Assembly: GCF_012847335.1 (NCBI RefSeq)
Contig: NZ_JABBDX010000001.1
Location: forward strand, 558,001 to 622,000
Direction of reading: 5' to 3'
Length of the DNA stretch: 64,000 nucleotides
From: Psychrobacter sp. MF31
Lineage (GTDB): Bacteria > Pseudomonadota > Gammaproteobacteria > Pseudomonadales > Moraxellaceae
A program made the translations under genes and the position numbers. Under the pieces are notes generated by a model. That model saw nothing but the letters and a program-made list of their open reading frames with translations, was not told the origin of the DNA and searched no databases. Position 1 is the stretch's first letter. Each line of letters begins with the position of its first letter. Below are positions 18,891-28,945 of this stretch, piece after piece.

Positions 18891-19991
18891 TTAAGCCGCT
18901 TCATCCAAGCGGTGTTTTGATTTTAGATAGTCTTCGGACTGCATTTCAAGCAATCGCGATCGGGTTCGTTCAATTTCAAATGCCAATTTTTCGCCTTGAT
19001 ACAATTCCAAAATAGACTGCTCAGCGCGAATTAATAGCTTAACCCTGCGATCATAAAACTCATCAATCATATAAATAAAACGCCGTGTGGGATCGCGCAA
19101 ATCGTCATTAAGCGCAGGAACCGCATTGACCAAAACGGTGCTAAAGCGGTTGGCAATTTCAATGAAATCGGCAGCGGATCGCGGCTGCATGCACAAATGG
19201 CGAAAATCGCAAAATAAAATCGTCTCAGTTCGCGCGTTGATAATAATCTCGCGACCATTAATCACAATAGGATCACGGCTGATTCTGATATTATTGGACA
19301 AGCTGGCAAAACGGTTGGCAAGCCAGTTATGATTGGCGCGGGTCATTGGGGATTTATAAAGTTCAGCTTGCTGGAGCACGCGCAGGCGATAATCAATCCC
19401 AGAATCAATATTCATCACGGTGGTGTGGCGCTCAACTTCAGCAATAGCAGGCAAAAAGCGGTCACGATGCAGCCCATCTTTATAAAGACCATTTGGCGCA
19501 ATGTTTGAGGTGGCGACAAGGGTCACGCCGCGGTCAAACAGCATGGTAAACAAGTCGCCTAAAATCATGGCATCTGACACATTGGACACAAAAAACTCAT
19601 CAAAGCAAATCACGATTGCTTCGCTATAGATGATATCAGCAACCTTTTCAAGTGGGTTGGTTTCGCCTTGGATTTTATTCAGCTCACAATGAACGCGCTG
19701 CATAAAGTGGTGAAAATGTTGGCGCATTTTACGGTCGATGGTTAATGAATCAAAAAACATATCCATCATCCACGTCTTACCGCGACCCACGCCGCCCCAC
19801 ATATAAAGTCCTTTTGGCGCGGCAGGTTTGGCTTTAAAAAAGCTAAACAAGCCCTTTTTTGGCGGTACAAAATCATTGAGCTCATGACAAAGCGCATCAA
19901 GATAGCTCATCGCTGCAAGCTGCTGATCATCTTGGGTATAGTCATCGGTTGCGATGGCTTTTTCGTAGCGCTGCAAAGGTGATAAGGTCAT
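18891..19991 (-). CDS. zapE: Cell division protein ZapE (AFG1-like ATPase)
   Basis: 366 residues from the ATG at 19991. The open frame extends to a GTG at 20036, but the E. coli homologue starts on the helix aligned with TLSPLQRYEKAI. AFG1-type P-loop ATPase: Walker A GGVGRGKTWMMD at about 66-77, Walker B IVICFDEFFVSNVSDAMIL, then LVATSNIAPNGLYKDGLHRDRFLPAI, the family block before sensor 1. FIYMIDEFYDRRVKLLI near the end is also conserved. In E. coli it associates with the Z-ring and modulates FtsZ under stress; that role is known from the family, not shown here. Confidence 0.93.
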   Translation of the reverse strand: MTLSPLQRYEKAIATDDYTQDDQQLAAMSYLDALCHELNDFVPPKKGLFSFFKAKPAAPKGLYMWGGVGRGKTWMMDMFFDSLTIDRKMRQHFHHFMQRVHCELNKIQGETNPLEKVADIIYSEAIVICFDEFFVSNVSDAMILGDLFTMLFDRGVTLVATSNIAPNGLYKDGLHRDRFLPAIAEVERHTTVMNIDSGIDYRLRVLQQAELYKSPMTRANHNWLANRFASLSNNIRISRDPIVINGREIIINARTETILFCDFRHLCMQPRSAADFIEIANRFSTVLVNAVPALNDDLRDPTRRFIYMIDEFYDRRVKLLIRAEQSILELYQGEKLAFEIERTRSRLLEMQSEDYLKSKHRLDEAA

Positions 19992-20275
19992 AAGACGACT
20001 CGTCATTTGGCAATCAATAAATAAAGTGAAAAGCACTTTGCTGCGTTAAAAAGTGATCTGATTAAAACGCATTGCAGGCAAAGTCCTTCCCATCTTGCAC
20101 TATTTTTTAGGATAATCGCGCGGAAACTACGCCGAATTCCTAAATTATCTACTGTCCCATGATTTCATACTTTAAAAATATAATCACCCGATTTATAGTC
20201 AGTATTTCTATAAAAAATACTATCTAAAACATTGCTAAATGTTATTAAAATCAAAACTGTTTAAAATTTAGCAAA

Positions 20276-20941
20276 TTAGCGATTGGCATAATACTGCTCA
20301 AGCAATTTTTTAAGCTCGCCCAATTTGCCATGAAAAAAGTGCCCTGCCCCATCAATAATGCTGACATCAAGCCCCATTTTTTCGGCAAAATCTTGCATCG
20401 AGGCAGGCGCAATCACCTCATCTTGATTGCCATAAATCTCAAAGGTTTTATCCGTTGGCAAGGTCAAATCACTGGTATCATTTTTTTCAACCGACGGCGC
20501 GATTAACGCCACTTGACGGATCGTAATGTCCTCAAGACCCCAAACTTGTGGCGCGGTTAATAATTGCTCAGCAACACGTGCCGTCACATAACCGCCAAAA
20601 GAAAAGCCCCCAAGCCAAATCTTACGAGCATTTGACTGCGCTGTTGCCCACTGAATCACCGTAAGCGCATCCTCAACTTCGCCGACCGCATAATCATGAT
20701 CACCGGTCGATTGACCAACCCCGCGAAAATTAAAGCGCACCACATGCATGCCAGCATCGCGGGCAAAGCGGTACATGGTGGTCACCACTTTATTATTCAT
20801 CGTGCCTTCAAATAGAGGATTGGGATGGCAAAGTACAGCCATGGTGTCGGTTGCCGCATCGTTCGGATTGTCATTTTGCCAAAGTGTTTCTACTTCAAGA
20901 ACGCCAGCAGGAGCTTTAATTAAGGGCATAACAGTCATCAA
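20276..20941 (-). CDS. Alpha/beta hydrolase, dienelactone-hydrolase-like
   Basis: 221 residues. Begins with the family pattern GVLEVETLW, then AVLCHPNPLFEGTMNNKVV and VVRFNFRGVGQSTGDHDYAVGEVED, typical of the small COG2945-type hydrolases. A complete triad is visible: Ser114 in GGFSFGGYV, Asp174 in YGNQDEVI, His201 in GAGHFFHG. No signal peptide, so cytoplasmic. Substrate unknown. Divergent from the lipoprotein gene at 21282. Confidence 0.88.
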   Translation of the reverse strand: MMTVMPLIKAPAGVLEVETLWQNDNPNDAATDTMAVLCHPNPLFEGTMNNKVVTTMYRFARDAGMHVVRFNFRGVGQSTGDHDYAVGEVEDALTVIQWATAQSNARKIWLGGFSFGGYVTARVAEQLLTAPQVWGLEDITIRQVALIAPSVEKNDTSDLTLPTDKTFEIYGNQDEVIAPASMQDFAEKMGLDVSIIDGAGHFFHGKLGELKKLLEQYYANR

Positions 20942-21281
20942 TGAGTTAAAAATGGGCTTTAATTATCCTAGAATGAGTTAATAATTCAAGTCATTTATGT
21001 CAAAATGTTTCAAATAATAACGATCTAGGTGAGATAAATCCAAAGCTATCAATTAAATAAATTATAATATAACAATATAATCAATTCTGCCAGTGTTATA
21101 CCACTTGCAAAGGCTTTGCTTACTAAGCAACACAGCGGCAACATCACTCACAATTTTTGTCTAGACGTTTGTGGCAAAACTGAGTTAAATGAAGGCTTAA
21201 TTTCGCCTCTGTTTTTATATATTTGTTTTATATATTTTGGTTGAATGCCCTAAATTTGAGGATTGATGTTTTAAGGATATT
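20942..21281. other. Intergenic region between divergent hydrolase and lipoprotein genes
   Basis: 340 AT-rich bases holding the two divergent promoters. The direct repeat TTTTATATATTTGTTTTATATATTTTGG lies at about 21211-21239, just before the lipoprotein gene, and could contain its -10 region. No gene or RNA was recognised. Confidence 0.45.
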
Positions 21282-21644
21282 ATGATGAAAAAATTTGCCC
21301 CAATCGCTGCAATCATCGCTAGCGCCTTAACGCTTGCCGCTTGTCAAAGTACCCCTGCAAGCCCTGTGATTCAGCGCGCCAACTCAACCTTTGAAACCAC
21401 TGGTATTGGTAACACCAAAGTTAAAGCGCAAGAAAACGCGCTCGCCAGCGCGCAAAAAACCTGCCGTGGTCAGCAAGTGATCATCGTGGACGACAATGTC
21501 AAATACAACGGACTTTTAGATGAGCGCACCGGTCGCGTGGTCGGTCAAGTTGGAACGGTTCTTGGCACAGTGCTTGGAACCGGATCGCCAAACTTATCGC
21601 GCCAAGACGATTACGAATATCAAATCAGCTTTCGCTGTCAGTAA
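21282..21644 (+). CDS. Small lipoprotein of unknown function
   Basis: 120 residues with a lipoprotein signal ending LTLAAC (Cys20 region), so it is anchored to a membrane. The mature part has one motif-like block, VKAQENALASAQKTCRGQQVIIVDDN, and a Gly/Val stretch (GRVVGQVGTVLGTVLGTG) that could insert as a short hairpin. It ends in a Cys (SFRCQ) that may pair with the Cys in KTCRG. I do not recognise a named family. It has its own terminator. Confidence 0.8.
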   Translation: MMKKFAPIAAIIASALTLAACQSTPASPVIQRANSTFETTGIGNTKVKAQENALASAQKTCRGQQVIIVDDNVKYNGLLDERTGRVVGQVGTVLGTVLGTGSPNLSRQDDYEYQISFRCQ

Positions 21645-21712
21645 TTAGGGTTTAGCGCTTATCTAATTGGGTCATCACTTTTTGAGTCATCACTTTGATT
21701 TTAAGCGCTACC

Positions 21713-21748
21713 AAAAGCCAATAGTCGCCGGATTATTGGCTTTTTTTT
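21713..21748 (+). terminator. Rho-independent terminator after the lipoprotein gene
   Basis: AAAAGCCAATA pairs with TATTGGCTTTT over a 10-base loop and is followed by a run of eight T. It separates the lipoprotein gene from xseA. Confidence 0.9.
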
Positions 21749-21826
21749 ATGCTATGCTTAATCTTATAAACAAAACGGCAACCTCGATTTTAAGCCTTAT
21801 TAAAACAATAAATAAAAGTTGTGATT

Positions 21827-23290
21827 ATGAAAAAACCCAATTTATCCCGTGAGCATTTAGAGCGCTTGCTTGAAGACCCAAGCAAATCGGCAGCATTTTC
21901 CGAAAATGACTTGCCAAAGCTTGAGGCGGAGCTTGCTGAACATGACGACCCACTATCCGATACGGTATTGCGCTTAAGTGATTATTTAGCCGCGGTTGAG
22001 ATGGTGATTAATGAGACGTTTAACCATCACGTTTGGGTGAAAGCAGAGATTCGCAATTTATCGACTAAGGGTGGTCATTATTATTTTGAATTGGCTGAAA
22101 AAGACGACAGTGGTAAAGTGGTTGCCAGTTGCCGTGGCAATCTTTGGCGCTTTAAAGCGGCGCGCGTTTTGGGTAAATTTGAGCGCGAAACGGGAATGAG
22201 CCTTGATCGTGATGTGACGGTGCTTTTAAAGGTATCGGCGACGTTTCATCCGCAATATGGCTTTTCGCTGGCTATTGAGGACATTGACCCAAGCTATACC
22301 TTAGGCGATTTGGCGCGGCAATATGCGTTGATGGTCGAGCGCTTAAGCAGTGAAGGTTTATTGCATTTAAACCAAAGCTTGCCTACGCCGTTTGATATTG
22401 AACACGTTATTGTGATCGCCCCTGAAAACGCGGCAGGGCTTGGCGATTTTCAAGCAGACGCCGATAAGCTTTCACAAACGGGCGCTTGCCAGTTTCACTA
22501 TCATCACGCCACCTTTCAGGGCAATCATGCGCCAAGCGAGATCCGAGCGGCAATCAGCAAGGCGCAAAAGCAATTTACCGCCGATTATGATCGATTGCCG
22601 GATTTGTTGGTCATCATTCGTGGTGGTGGCGCGGTGGGCGACTTGGCGTATCTTAACGATTATGAGCTTGCTGCCCTCGTCGCTGAGCAGCCCATTCCGG
22701 TTTGGGTGGGTATCGGTCACGAGCGCGACCATGTGATTTTAGATGAGGTGGCGCAATCAAGCTTTGATACGCCGTCTAAGGTGATTGCGGGGATCAGCGC
22801 ACATTTAGCAAGGCTTGTGATCCAAACTCGCCATTACGAGCAGCAAATTCAGCAATCAGCAACCCGAACGATTAATCTTGCCCGCAGCCAATCCGAGCGG
22901 CAATTTAGCATCATTCAAGCTCAAGCAAAGCAGTCGTTAATCGTGCTGCAAAAAGATTGCAATTATGCTTGGCAAAGCATTGGTCAATCAGCAAAGCAGC
23001 AGCTTAGACAAAGCCGTTATTTAGCACGAACAGCCAATCAAAATATCCAAAGCCAAGCTTTTAAAAATATCCAAACGGCAAAACGTAACAGCCGATTTTT
23101 ACGCGACAGCATTTTGCTTTATCAGCCAAGCCGCGTATTAAATCAAGGCTTTGCCCGAATCACAAATGAGGATGGCGCGATAACAATTAGCCAAATCAGC
23201 GCATTAACGTCCGGTCAAACCGTTCAAATTCAGCTCAAAGATGGCATAGCAACTGCGACAATTGATAAAATAAATGCCAATTATCAATAA
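21827..23290 (+). CDS. xseA: Exodeoxyribonuclease VII large subunit
   Basis: 487 residues from the ATG at 21827 (a GTG two codons upstream is open). Nuclease that cuts single-stranded DNA from both ends, with XseB. The N-terminal OB-fold begins DTVLRLSDYLAAVEMVINETFNHHVWVKAEIRNLSTKGGHYYFELAEK. The catalytic domain has VIAPENAAGLGDF, DLLVIIRGGGAVGDLAYLNDYELA, and PVWVGIGHERDHVILDEVAQSSFDTPSKVI. A Gln-rich coiled coil (about 330-430) binds small subunits. The N-terminal 40 residues before the OB-fold are acidic and not conserved. Confidence 0.96.
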   Translation: MKKPNLSREHLERLLEDPSKSAAFSENDLPKLEAELAEHDDPLSDTVLRLSDYLAAVEMVINETFNHHVWVKAEIRNLSTKGGHYYFELAEKDDSGKVVASCRGNLWRFKAARVLGKFERETGMSLDRDVTVLLKVSATFHPQYGFSLAIEDIDPSYTLGDLARQYALMVERLSSEGLLHLNQSLPTPFDIEHVIVIAPENAAGLGDFQADADKLSQTGACQFHYHHATFQGNHAPSEIRAAISKAQKQFTADYDRLPDLLVIIRGGGAVGDLAYLNDYELAALVAEQPIPVWVGIGHERDHVILDEVAQSSFDTPSKVIAGISAHLARLVIQTRHYEQQIQQSATRTINLARSQSERQFSIIQAQAKQSLIVLQKDCNYAWQSIGQSAKQQLRQSRYLARTANQNIQSQAFKNIQTAKRNSRFLRDSILLYQPSRVLNQGFARITNEDGAITISQISALTSGQTVQIQLKDGIATATIDKINANYQ

Positions 23291-23308
23291 CAACATAAGG
23301 AAAAAACA

Positions 23309-23551
23309 ATGACAACAGCCACAACGAAACGCAAAAAAGCGGCACCAAAAACCTTTCAAGATGCTTTTAATATTTTAAAAACCAATGCCGAAACGCTACA
23401 ATCGCAAGATGAGCCGGACATTGACAATTTAATGAGCACCGTTGAGGAATCTATTGCCGCCTACCGCGTTTGCGAAGCGCGACTTGATGCCATCGAGCAG
23501 GCACTAAACAGCGCCTTTGCGATGGACGACAAGGTCAATGAGGAAGAATAA
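23309..23551 (+). CDS. xseB: Exodeoxyribonuclease VII small subunit
   Basis: 80 residues, typical length. Helical protein that decorates the XseA coiled coil; the region TFQDAFNILKTNAETLQSQDEPDIDNLMSTVEESIAAYRVCEARLDAIEQAL matches the family. Starts 18 bases after xseA with AAGGAAAA upstream, so the two form an operon. Converges on pncB with an 11-base gap and no hairpin that I can see. Confidence 0.95.
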   Translation: MTTATTKRKKAAPKTFQDAFNILKTNAETLQSQDEPDIDNLMSTVEESIAAYRVCEARLDAIEQALNSAFAMDDKVNEEE

Positions 23552-23562
23552 CGGTTAACGCC

Positions 23563-24855
23563 CTACTCTTTGAGCAAGTCATTTTGAGCGTCAGAAGGGG
23601 CGATTCCCTCACTTTCTGGCGCTTCAATCTCAAACACTTGGCGCAAATATGCCAAATACGTGTCGTTATTAATCATCGTTTTACCGGGGCTGTCAGAAAG
23701 CTTGGCAACCGGTTGACCGTTACATTCGACCAGTTTGAGTACGATATTTAATTGCGTCAGTCCCATATCATTGGTTAAATTGGTGCCAATGCCGAAGCTG
23801 GTTTTGATGCGACCTTTAAAATATTGGTGCAATTCCCAAGCTTTTTGCAAATTAAGCCCATCGCTAAAGGTCAGCGCTTTGGTTTTTGGGTCAATTTTTA
23901 ATTTTTTATAATGATTAATGGCTTTTTCGCCCCAAGCATACGGGTCACCGCTGTCATGACGCAAACCATCAAACAATTTGGCAAAGTACAAATCAAAATC
24001 ACGCAAAAACGCATCCATGCCGACCACATCAGTCAAGGCAATGCCTAAGTCACCGCGATATTCATGAACCCAAGCTTCAAGCGCCGCTTTTTGTGAGTCA
24101 CGAAGGCGAACATCAAGCGCTTGAAAGGCTTGTAAAAATTCATGCGCCATCGTGCCAATTGGGGTCATTTTTAGCTTCTTAGCCAGCAAAACGTTTGACG
24201 TTCCGCTGACGATATTCGGCTCAGCATCACGAAGCGTAGCAACCACGTGCTCTTGCCACTCTTTGCTAAAGCGGCGGCGCGTTCCAAAGTCGGCAACAAT
24301 AAACGGCGGCATAAAGTCGGATTTGGGCTGATTGTCCGCTTTTTTCGCCAATTCATGAAGCAGCTCAACTTTAGCATCCAAGCGTTTTTGACCCTCTAAA
24401 ATGACCTCAGGCGTTGACAGCGCTGAAAAATACAGCTGATTGACGATAGCCAGCACAAACACTTCAAAAAACATGGCTTGAATCATCGGACCTTCAATGT
24501 CGATACAAAGCCGACCTTTACTGTCCGCGCTCACCTTGATAAAGCGGCGCTTTAATTGAAACAGCTCTAAATAATCCACAAAGTCAGAGCGAATAAAGCG
24601 CAAACTGCGTAGGTATTCCAGCTCATCGGGCAAAAATCTCAGCTCACAAAGCCTGTCAAGCTGATACTCAAGCGCCTCTTGAACGTCGGCAAGCGGATAA
24701 GCTGTTTCGTCATTATTTCGGCAGCGAAAGCGATAAACGCCGTGAGTTTGCGGAAATTGGTGCAACATGGCTTGCAGCATGGTGAATTTGTACAAGTCAT
24801 TGTCTAGCAAGGAAGTAATAATCGGGGCAGAATGGGGGATAGAAACGGCTGTCAT
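23563..24855 (-). CDS. pncB: Nicotinate phosphoribosyltransferase
   Basis: 430 residues from the ATG at 24855, which has AAAGG 8 bases upstream. Converts nicotinate and PRPP to nicotinate mononucleotide in NAD salvage, with ATP hydrolysis. Visible blocks are [19 protein letters not shown] at the N-terminus, [41 protein letters not shown], and [17 protein letters not shown], which holds the His that becomes phosphorylated. [12 protein letters not shown] binds phosphate. Length fits the bacterial type 1 enzyme; the C-terminus has an extra acidic 15-residue tail. Confidence 0.95.
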   Translation of the reverse strand: MTAVSIPHSAPIITSLLDNDLYKFTMLQAMLHQFPQTHGVYRFRCRNNDETAYPLADVQEALEYQLDRLCELRFLPDELEYLRSLRFIRSDFVDYLELFQLKRRFIKVSADSKGRLCIDIEGPMIQAMFFEVFVLAIVNQLYFSALSTPEVILEGQKRLDAKVELLHELAKKADNQPKSDFMPPFIVADFGTRRRFSKEWQEHVVATLRDAEPNIVSGTSNVLLAKKLKMTPIGTMAHEFLQAFQALDVRLRDSQKAALEAWVHEYRGDLGIALTDVVGMDAFLRDFDLYFAKLFDGLRHDSGDPYAWGEKAINHYKKLKIDPKTKALTFSDGLNLQKAWELHQYFKGRIKTSFGIGTNLTNDMGLTQLNIVLKLVECNGQPVAKLSDSPGKTMINNDTYLAYLRQVFEIEAPESEGIAPSDAQNDLLKE

Positions 24856-24983
24856 GAAAGCGCCTTTATAAGATAAGTGCAGAATCAAAATTGTGCCATC
24901 TTAGCACAGTTTTTACAGCGGCAATCCAAAAGGCGGCTTTGGTTTACCTAATTACGTCATTTCTATTTTTACACCCCGCCATT

Positions 24984-25017
24984 AAAAACGCCTAACCGTC
25001 AATTTGACCATTAGGCG
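24984..25017 (-). terminator. Rho-independent terminator after msrAB
   Basis: Read on the minus strand, CGCCTAA pairs with TTAGGCG, and part of the inner sequence (GGTCAA / TTGAC) can also pair, followed by TTTTT. Confidence 0.8.
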
Positions 25018-25063
25018 ATAAGCATGATAAGTGATGATAAGTAGCAATCTTATAAAGCTAGCA

Positions 25064-26851
25064 CTATTTTACCAAGTTGACCAGTGGCGCGTAGCCTGAT
25101 TGTGGCATCAAATCCACCGGAATAAATTGCAGCGCCCCGCCGTTGATGCAATAGCGCAGTCCGCCTTTGTCTTTTGGACCATCGGGGAATACGTGACCTA
25201 AATGCGAGTCGGCAACGCGCGATCGCACCTCCGTTCTGACCATGTTAAAGCTCATGTCGCTTTTTTTGGTGATCACTTGCGGGTCAATCGGCTTGGTAAA
25301 GCTTGGCCAGCCGCAGCCAGAATCATATTTATCGGTTGATAAAAACAGCGGCTCACCACTTACCACATCAACATATAAGCCTTTAGCAAATAAATGATCG
25401 TACTCATGGCTAAAGGCGCGCTCCGTTCCCGCATTTTGAGTGATGTCATATTGCGCTTTGGTTAAGGTATTTTTGAGCGCATTTTTATCAAAGTTGGCGT
25501 AGCGTTTTGGGTTGAGCGTTTCGGCAACCGTATTGGCAGAGGCAAGCTTACTGCCACCGCGAACGCTTGGTTTGCCTTCGATTTTGTCGTCGGCAAGGCT
25601 TAAATCAATATGGCAATAGCCGTTAGGATTTTTCGCAAGATAATCTTGATGGTACATCTCGGCAACGTAGAAGTTATCGAGCGGCTTTTCTTCAACCACG
25701 ACTTTTTGCTTATATTTGCCTTGAAGCTGCTTGAGCGCGGCATCAATCAGTGCTTTGTCATTGTTATTGGTGTAATAAATGCCCGTTCGATACTGAGCGC
25801 CACGGTCATTGCCTTGTTTGTTGAGGCTCGTTGGGTCAATCACGCGAAAGTAGTATTGCAAGAGCGTTGGCAAGTCGATTTTGTCGGCATCATAAACGAC
25901 TTTGACCGTTTCGGCATGACCTGAACCGCGAATCACCTGCTCATAGCTTGGGTCTTTTATCGCAGGGTTGCCATTGGCATAGCCTGAAACCGCATCAACC
26001 ACGCCGTTGATGCGCTCCATATACGCCTCAACGCCCCAAAAGCAGCCGCCCGCCAAATAAATGGTTTTGGTGTTAATGGCTTTGCCTTTATCGTTGTAAT
26101 AAACGCCATCTTTTTGCTTGATGGTTTCAATTTTACTATTGCTATCAAGCGCGGTGGTCGCGGCAGGTTTAGCCGTTCCGGATTTAAGCTCGGCAAAGTC
26201 GTTTGAGGCATTTTCTGCCAAAGCAAACGCTTGCTGCTCGGTCAAATTACCTTTGACCAAATGCACCAAATTGCCCTTTTTATCCAAAATTGCCCAGCTT
26301 GGGTACACCTGAATGCCAAGTTTGCTAATCAGGCTTCCTGATTTATCCACCAGTACTGGAAGCTTTGGATAATCGCCTTGAACGCCTGCGTACCACGATT
26401 CAAAATCGCCTGCCGCCTTTTCATTTAAATGACCAGGACTTGCCACCGTCACCACATTTAAGCCCGCAAATTTAGGATTTTTGCGCCAGTTTTCGGTTTC
26501 CTCAAGCGATCCTAAGCACAGCGGACACCAGCTTGCCCAAAATTTAACGAGCGTAGGTTTGCTTGGGTCAATCACATTTTTACCGGTATTGCCAAGACCT
26601 TTGGTAATTTGCGGTAACCCTTGCAATTGATTGAGCATGTCCGAGGGCAACATATCGCGCGAGGATTTGACCCCCGTATTTTGCGATTGTGAGCTTTTTG
26701 CGCTTGAATTGTTTTCAGCATTGCTCATCTGACCGCAAGCTAAAAGCAGTCCGGCGCTTAAAGCGGCAGTGATGCCAAACGCGCTGATATTTTTGAGCGT
26801 TCGGGACGGTGGCTTGAGATTAGAACCGTGGTTTTGAGATTGGTTTGGCAT
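25064..26851 (-). CDS. msrAB: Lipid-anchored thioredoxin-like / MsrA / MsrB fusion
   Basis: 595 residues from the ATG at 26851, with AAGGAA upstream; the open frame runs 20 codons further. Repairs oxidised methionine in the cell envelope. A lipobox LLLAC (Cys39) is followed by three domains in the order of neisserial PilB/MsrAB. First is a TlpA-like thioredoxin domain (about 75-215, active site CPLC at 109-112). Next is MsrA (about 262-425, GCFWG at 269-273), reducing the S epimer. Last is MsrB (about 462-585, catalytic Cys568 in RYCIN), reducing the R epimer. The MsrB zinc CxxC pairs are absent. The thioredoxin domain would be re-reduced by a DsbD-type protein, which is not in this window. 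Confidence 0.95.
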   Translation of the reverse strand: MPNQSQNHGSNLKPPSRTLKNISAFGITAALSAGLLLACGQMSNAENNSSAKSSQSQNTGVKSSRDMLPSDMLNQLQGLPQITKGLGNTGKNVIDPSKPTLVKFWASWCPLCLGSLEETENWRKNPKFAGLNVVTVASPGHLNEKAAGDFESWYAGVQGDYPKLPVLVDKSGSLISKLGIQVYPSWAILDKKGNLVHLVKGNLTEQQAFALAENASNDFAELKSGTAKPAATTALDSNSKIETIKQKDGVYYNDKGKAINTKTIYLAGGCFWGVEAYMERINGVVDAVSGYANGNPAIKDPSYEQVIRGSGHAETVKVVYDADKIDLPTLLQYYFRVIDPTSLNKQGNDRGAQYRTGIYYTNNNDKALIDAALKQLQGKYKQKVVVEEKPLDNFYVAEMYHQDYLAKNPNGYCHIDLSLADDKIEGKPSVRGGSKLASANTVAETLNPKRYANFDKNALKNTLTKAQYDITQNAGTERAFSHEYDHLFAKGLYVDVVSGEPLFLSTDKYDSGCGWPSFTKPIDPQVITKKSDMSFNMVRTEVRSRVADSHLGHVFPDGPKDKGGLRYCINGGALQFIPVDLMPQSGYAPLVNLVK

Positions 26852-27217
26852 GGAAATTCCTTGAGAAAATATTTTTTTGGTCTTTGAAAAATAATGGTGA
26901 TAATCTGCCATTTTTTAAAGCAAAAAATGATAATAACTATCGATAATTCAGTAGCTTAAAAATAAATTTAAAAACGTTATAAAGGAAGATAAACTGGAAT
27001 AAGATAAATATTAGGCGCAATATTTGTGTAAATCAATTAGATTTTATTAAAATTATTGATTTATTATTTAGATTATTTTAACTATAACTCTATAAAAAAA
27101 GATAATTTTTAACCATTAGGTAAGTTTATTGTAAGATAAAAAAATAACGCTTTATTAAAAAGCGTTAGTTGAAAAAAAACGGTAAATATAGGTTAAATGT
27201 TCACTTTAAAAAAATAT
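26852..27217. other. AT-rich intergenic region upstream of msrAB
   Basis: 366 bases, strikingly AT-rich, holding the msrAB promoter and the terminator of the aldehyde dehydrogenase gene. Several GATAAT hexamers occur at 26898-26946, one of them in a poor Fur-like match (see rejected items). No gene was seen. Confidence 0.5.
27137..27166 (-). terminator. Rho-independent terminator after the aldehyde dehydrogenase gene
   Basis: On the minus strand AACGCTTT pairs with AAAGCGTT around a short AT loop, followed by ATTTTTTT. Confidence 0.85.
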
Positions 27218-28705
27218 TTACTTTAAAAAAAGCGCCATGCCTTTTTTAAACAGCTCACCATAGGGTGGCAATAGCAAGTTTAGACCGTTTAATTTGGACT
27301 GAACAAAAACCGGCTTCATATGACTTAAGCGCTCAAACCCCGCCTTGCCATGATACGCGCCGATTCCTGATTGCCCAATTCCGCCAAAGGGCAGCTCGTG
27401 CTGAGCCACGTGGACGATGACTTCATTGACGCAAACGCCGCCAGATACGGTCATCTCACGGATGCGCTCAATGTCGCCCTCATCACTGCTAAAAATGTAC
27501 AGCGCCAAAGGTCGTGGTCGCGCGTTCACAAAATCAATAGCATCAAACACTTGGTCATAATGAATCAGCGGTAAGATCGGCGCAAAAATCTCATTTTGCA
27601 TCACAAGGTTGTCAAGCGGCGGCTCACAAACGATGACCGGCGGCATAAATCGTGAGTTACGGTCGCTATGAGCTTCGGTTAGCGGATGAATATGGCGCTC
27701 ATCAAGCTCATCAAGATAGCTTTGCGCGCGCTCAAACTGGCGCTCATTGATGAGGTGTGAGTAATCTTTATTGCTAGCAATGTTCGGATAATGTTTTGCC
27801 AGCCACTCGCGGGCAAGCTCGATAAAGCGCTTATGATAGGGTCTTGGAATTAACACGTAATCGGGCGCAATACAGGTCTGACCTGCGTTGAGCGTTTTTC
27901 CCATCATGATCCGGTTGACCGCATTTTCAAGGGCGGCGTCATCGGTGACAATCACCGGCGATTTACCACCAAGCTCAAGCGTGACTGGCGTTAGATTGGG
28001 CGCTGCCGCCGCCATGACCTTTTTGCCGACCGCCGTTGATCCGGTATAAAGCAGATGATCAAACGGTAATTTGCTAAAGGCTTCGGCAATGTCCGTCTCG
28101 CCAATCACAACGCTGACCATATCGGGTGAAAAATAATGAGCGCAAGCTTTAGCAAAAGCTTCGGCAAATTTGGGCGCCGATTCGCTCATTTTTATCATGA
28201 CCCGATTGCCAGCCGTCAGCGCGTCAATTAAAGGTCCTACGGTCAAATACAGCGGATAATTCCAAGGTACCATAATCCCAACAACGCCTAACGGCTGCGG
28301 CTGAATCTCATTATGAGCGGGTAAATAAAGTGCTGAGATGCCAACTCGGCGGCACTTCATCCACGATTTGCCGTGTTTTTTGGCATGGCTGATGCCCGTA
28401 AAGCTTGGAAACAGTTCGGCAAATTGCGTTTCAGACTCGCTTCTGTGACCAAAATCGGCGCTGATCGCTTCTGCCAATTGGTGCTGATTATCGCTTAGTA
28501 GCGCCTCTAAATTATCAAGCTGAGTGGCGCGTGTTGACCAATCCAAAATCGGCTGACGGCGGCTTAATTTTTGCAAATGAGTAAATTGCTGATGGAGCTG
28601 ATCTTGATTGGTGATGATGCTGATTGCTTCTTTGGTGTGGCTATTTGTTTTATTTTTACTTAGGCTATTTTTAGAATTTGACGTGCTGTCTTGATCTAAA
28701 GTCAT
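27218..28705 (-). CDS. Aldehyde dehydrogenase, coniferyl aldehyde dehydrogenase type
   Basis: 495 residues; NAD(P)-dependent oxidation of aldehydes to acids. Catalytic Cys lies in NAGQTCIAPDYVLIP, the general-base Glu in TPVTLELGGKSPVIV, and the cofactor fold in GVVGIMVPWNYPLYLTVGPLIDALTAGNRV and LLYTGSTAVGK. The AGQTCIAPDY form and the C-terminal HGKAGFERLSHMKPVF fit the class of membrane-associated fatty or coniferyl aldehyde dehydrogenases. The true substrate is not fixed by sequence. The first 28 residues are a Ser/Asn/Lys-rich extension. The start has AAGGA upstream. Confidence 0.9.
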   Translation of the reverse strand: MTLDQDSTSNSKNSLSKNKTNSHTKEAISIITNQDQLHQQFTHLQKLSRRQPILDWSTRATQLDNLEALLSDNQHQLAEAISADFGHRSESETQFAELFPSFTGISHAKKHGKSWMKCRRVGISALYLPAHNEIQPQPLGVVGIMVPWNYPLYLTVGPLIDALTAGNRVMIKMSESAPKFAEAFAKACAHYFSPDMVSVVIGETDIAEAFSKLPFDHLLYTGSTAVGKKVMAAAAPNLTPVTLELGGKSPVIVTDDAALENAVNRIMMGKTLNAGQTCIAPDYVLIPRPYHKRFIELAREWLAKHYPNIASNKDYSHLINERQFERAQSYLDELDERHIHPLTEAHSDRNSRFMPPVIVCEPPLDNLVMQNEIFAPILPLIHYDQVFDAIDFVNARPRPLALYIFSSDEGDIERIREMTVSGGVCVNEVIVHVAQHELPFGGIGQSGIGAYHGKAGFERLSHMKPVFVQSKLNGLNLLLPPYGELFKKGMALFLK

Positions 28706-28945
28706 AAGAAATCCTTTTTCATATGTTTTAATACGGAAATTTAACCTCTTTATTACGACTTAATGTAGCTGATTGCTTAAGGATTGAAAAGCGGCAATCG
28801 TTGGTGAAGTGTTCTGCCTTATTTTTGATAACGCTTGTGATCCACCAAGCTGCGGCTAAAGATTGAGTTCGACTTATAAAAGCTGTTACACTCAAAGCTT
28901 GGCGTCCTGCTACTTTCCCATTTTGCCACCAAAAGATGGTTTCCC

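Noticed and set aside
26923-26946. GATAAT-rich stretch upstream of msrAB resembling a Fur site
   Set aside because: Matches come mainly from A/T richness; the GATAAT hexamers recur without the required dyad.
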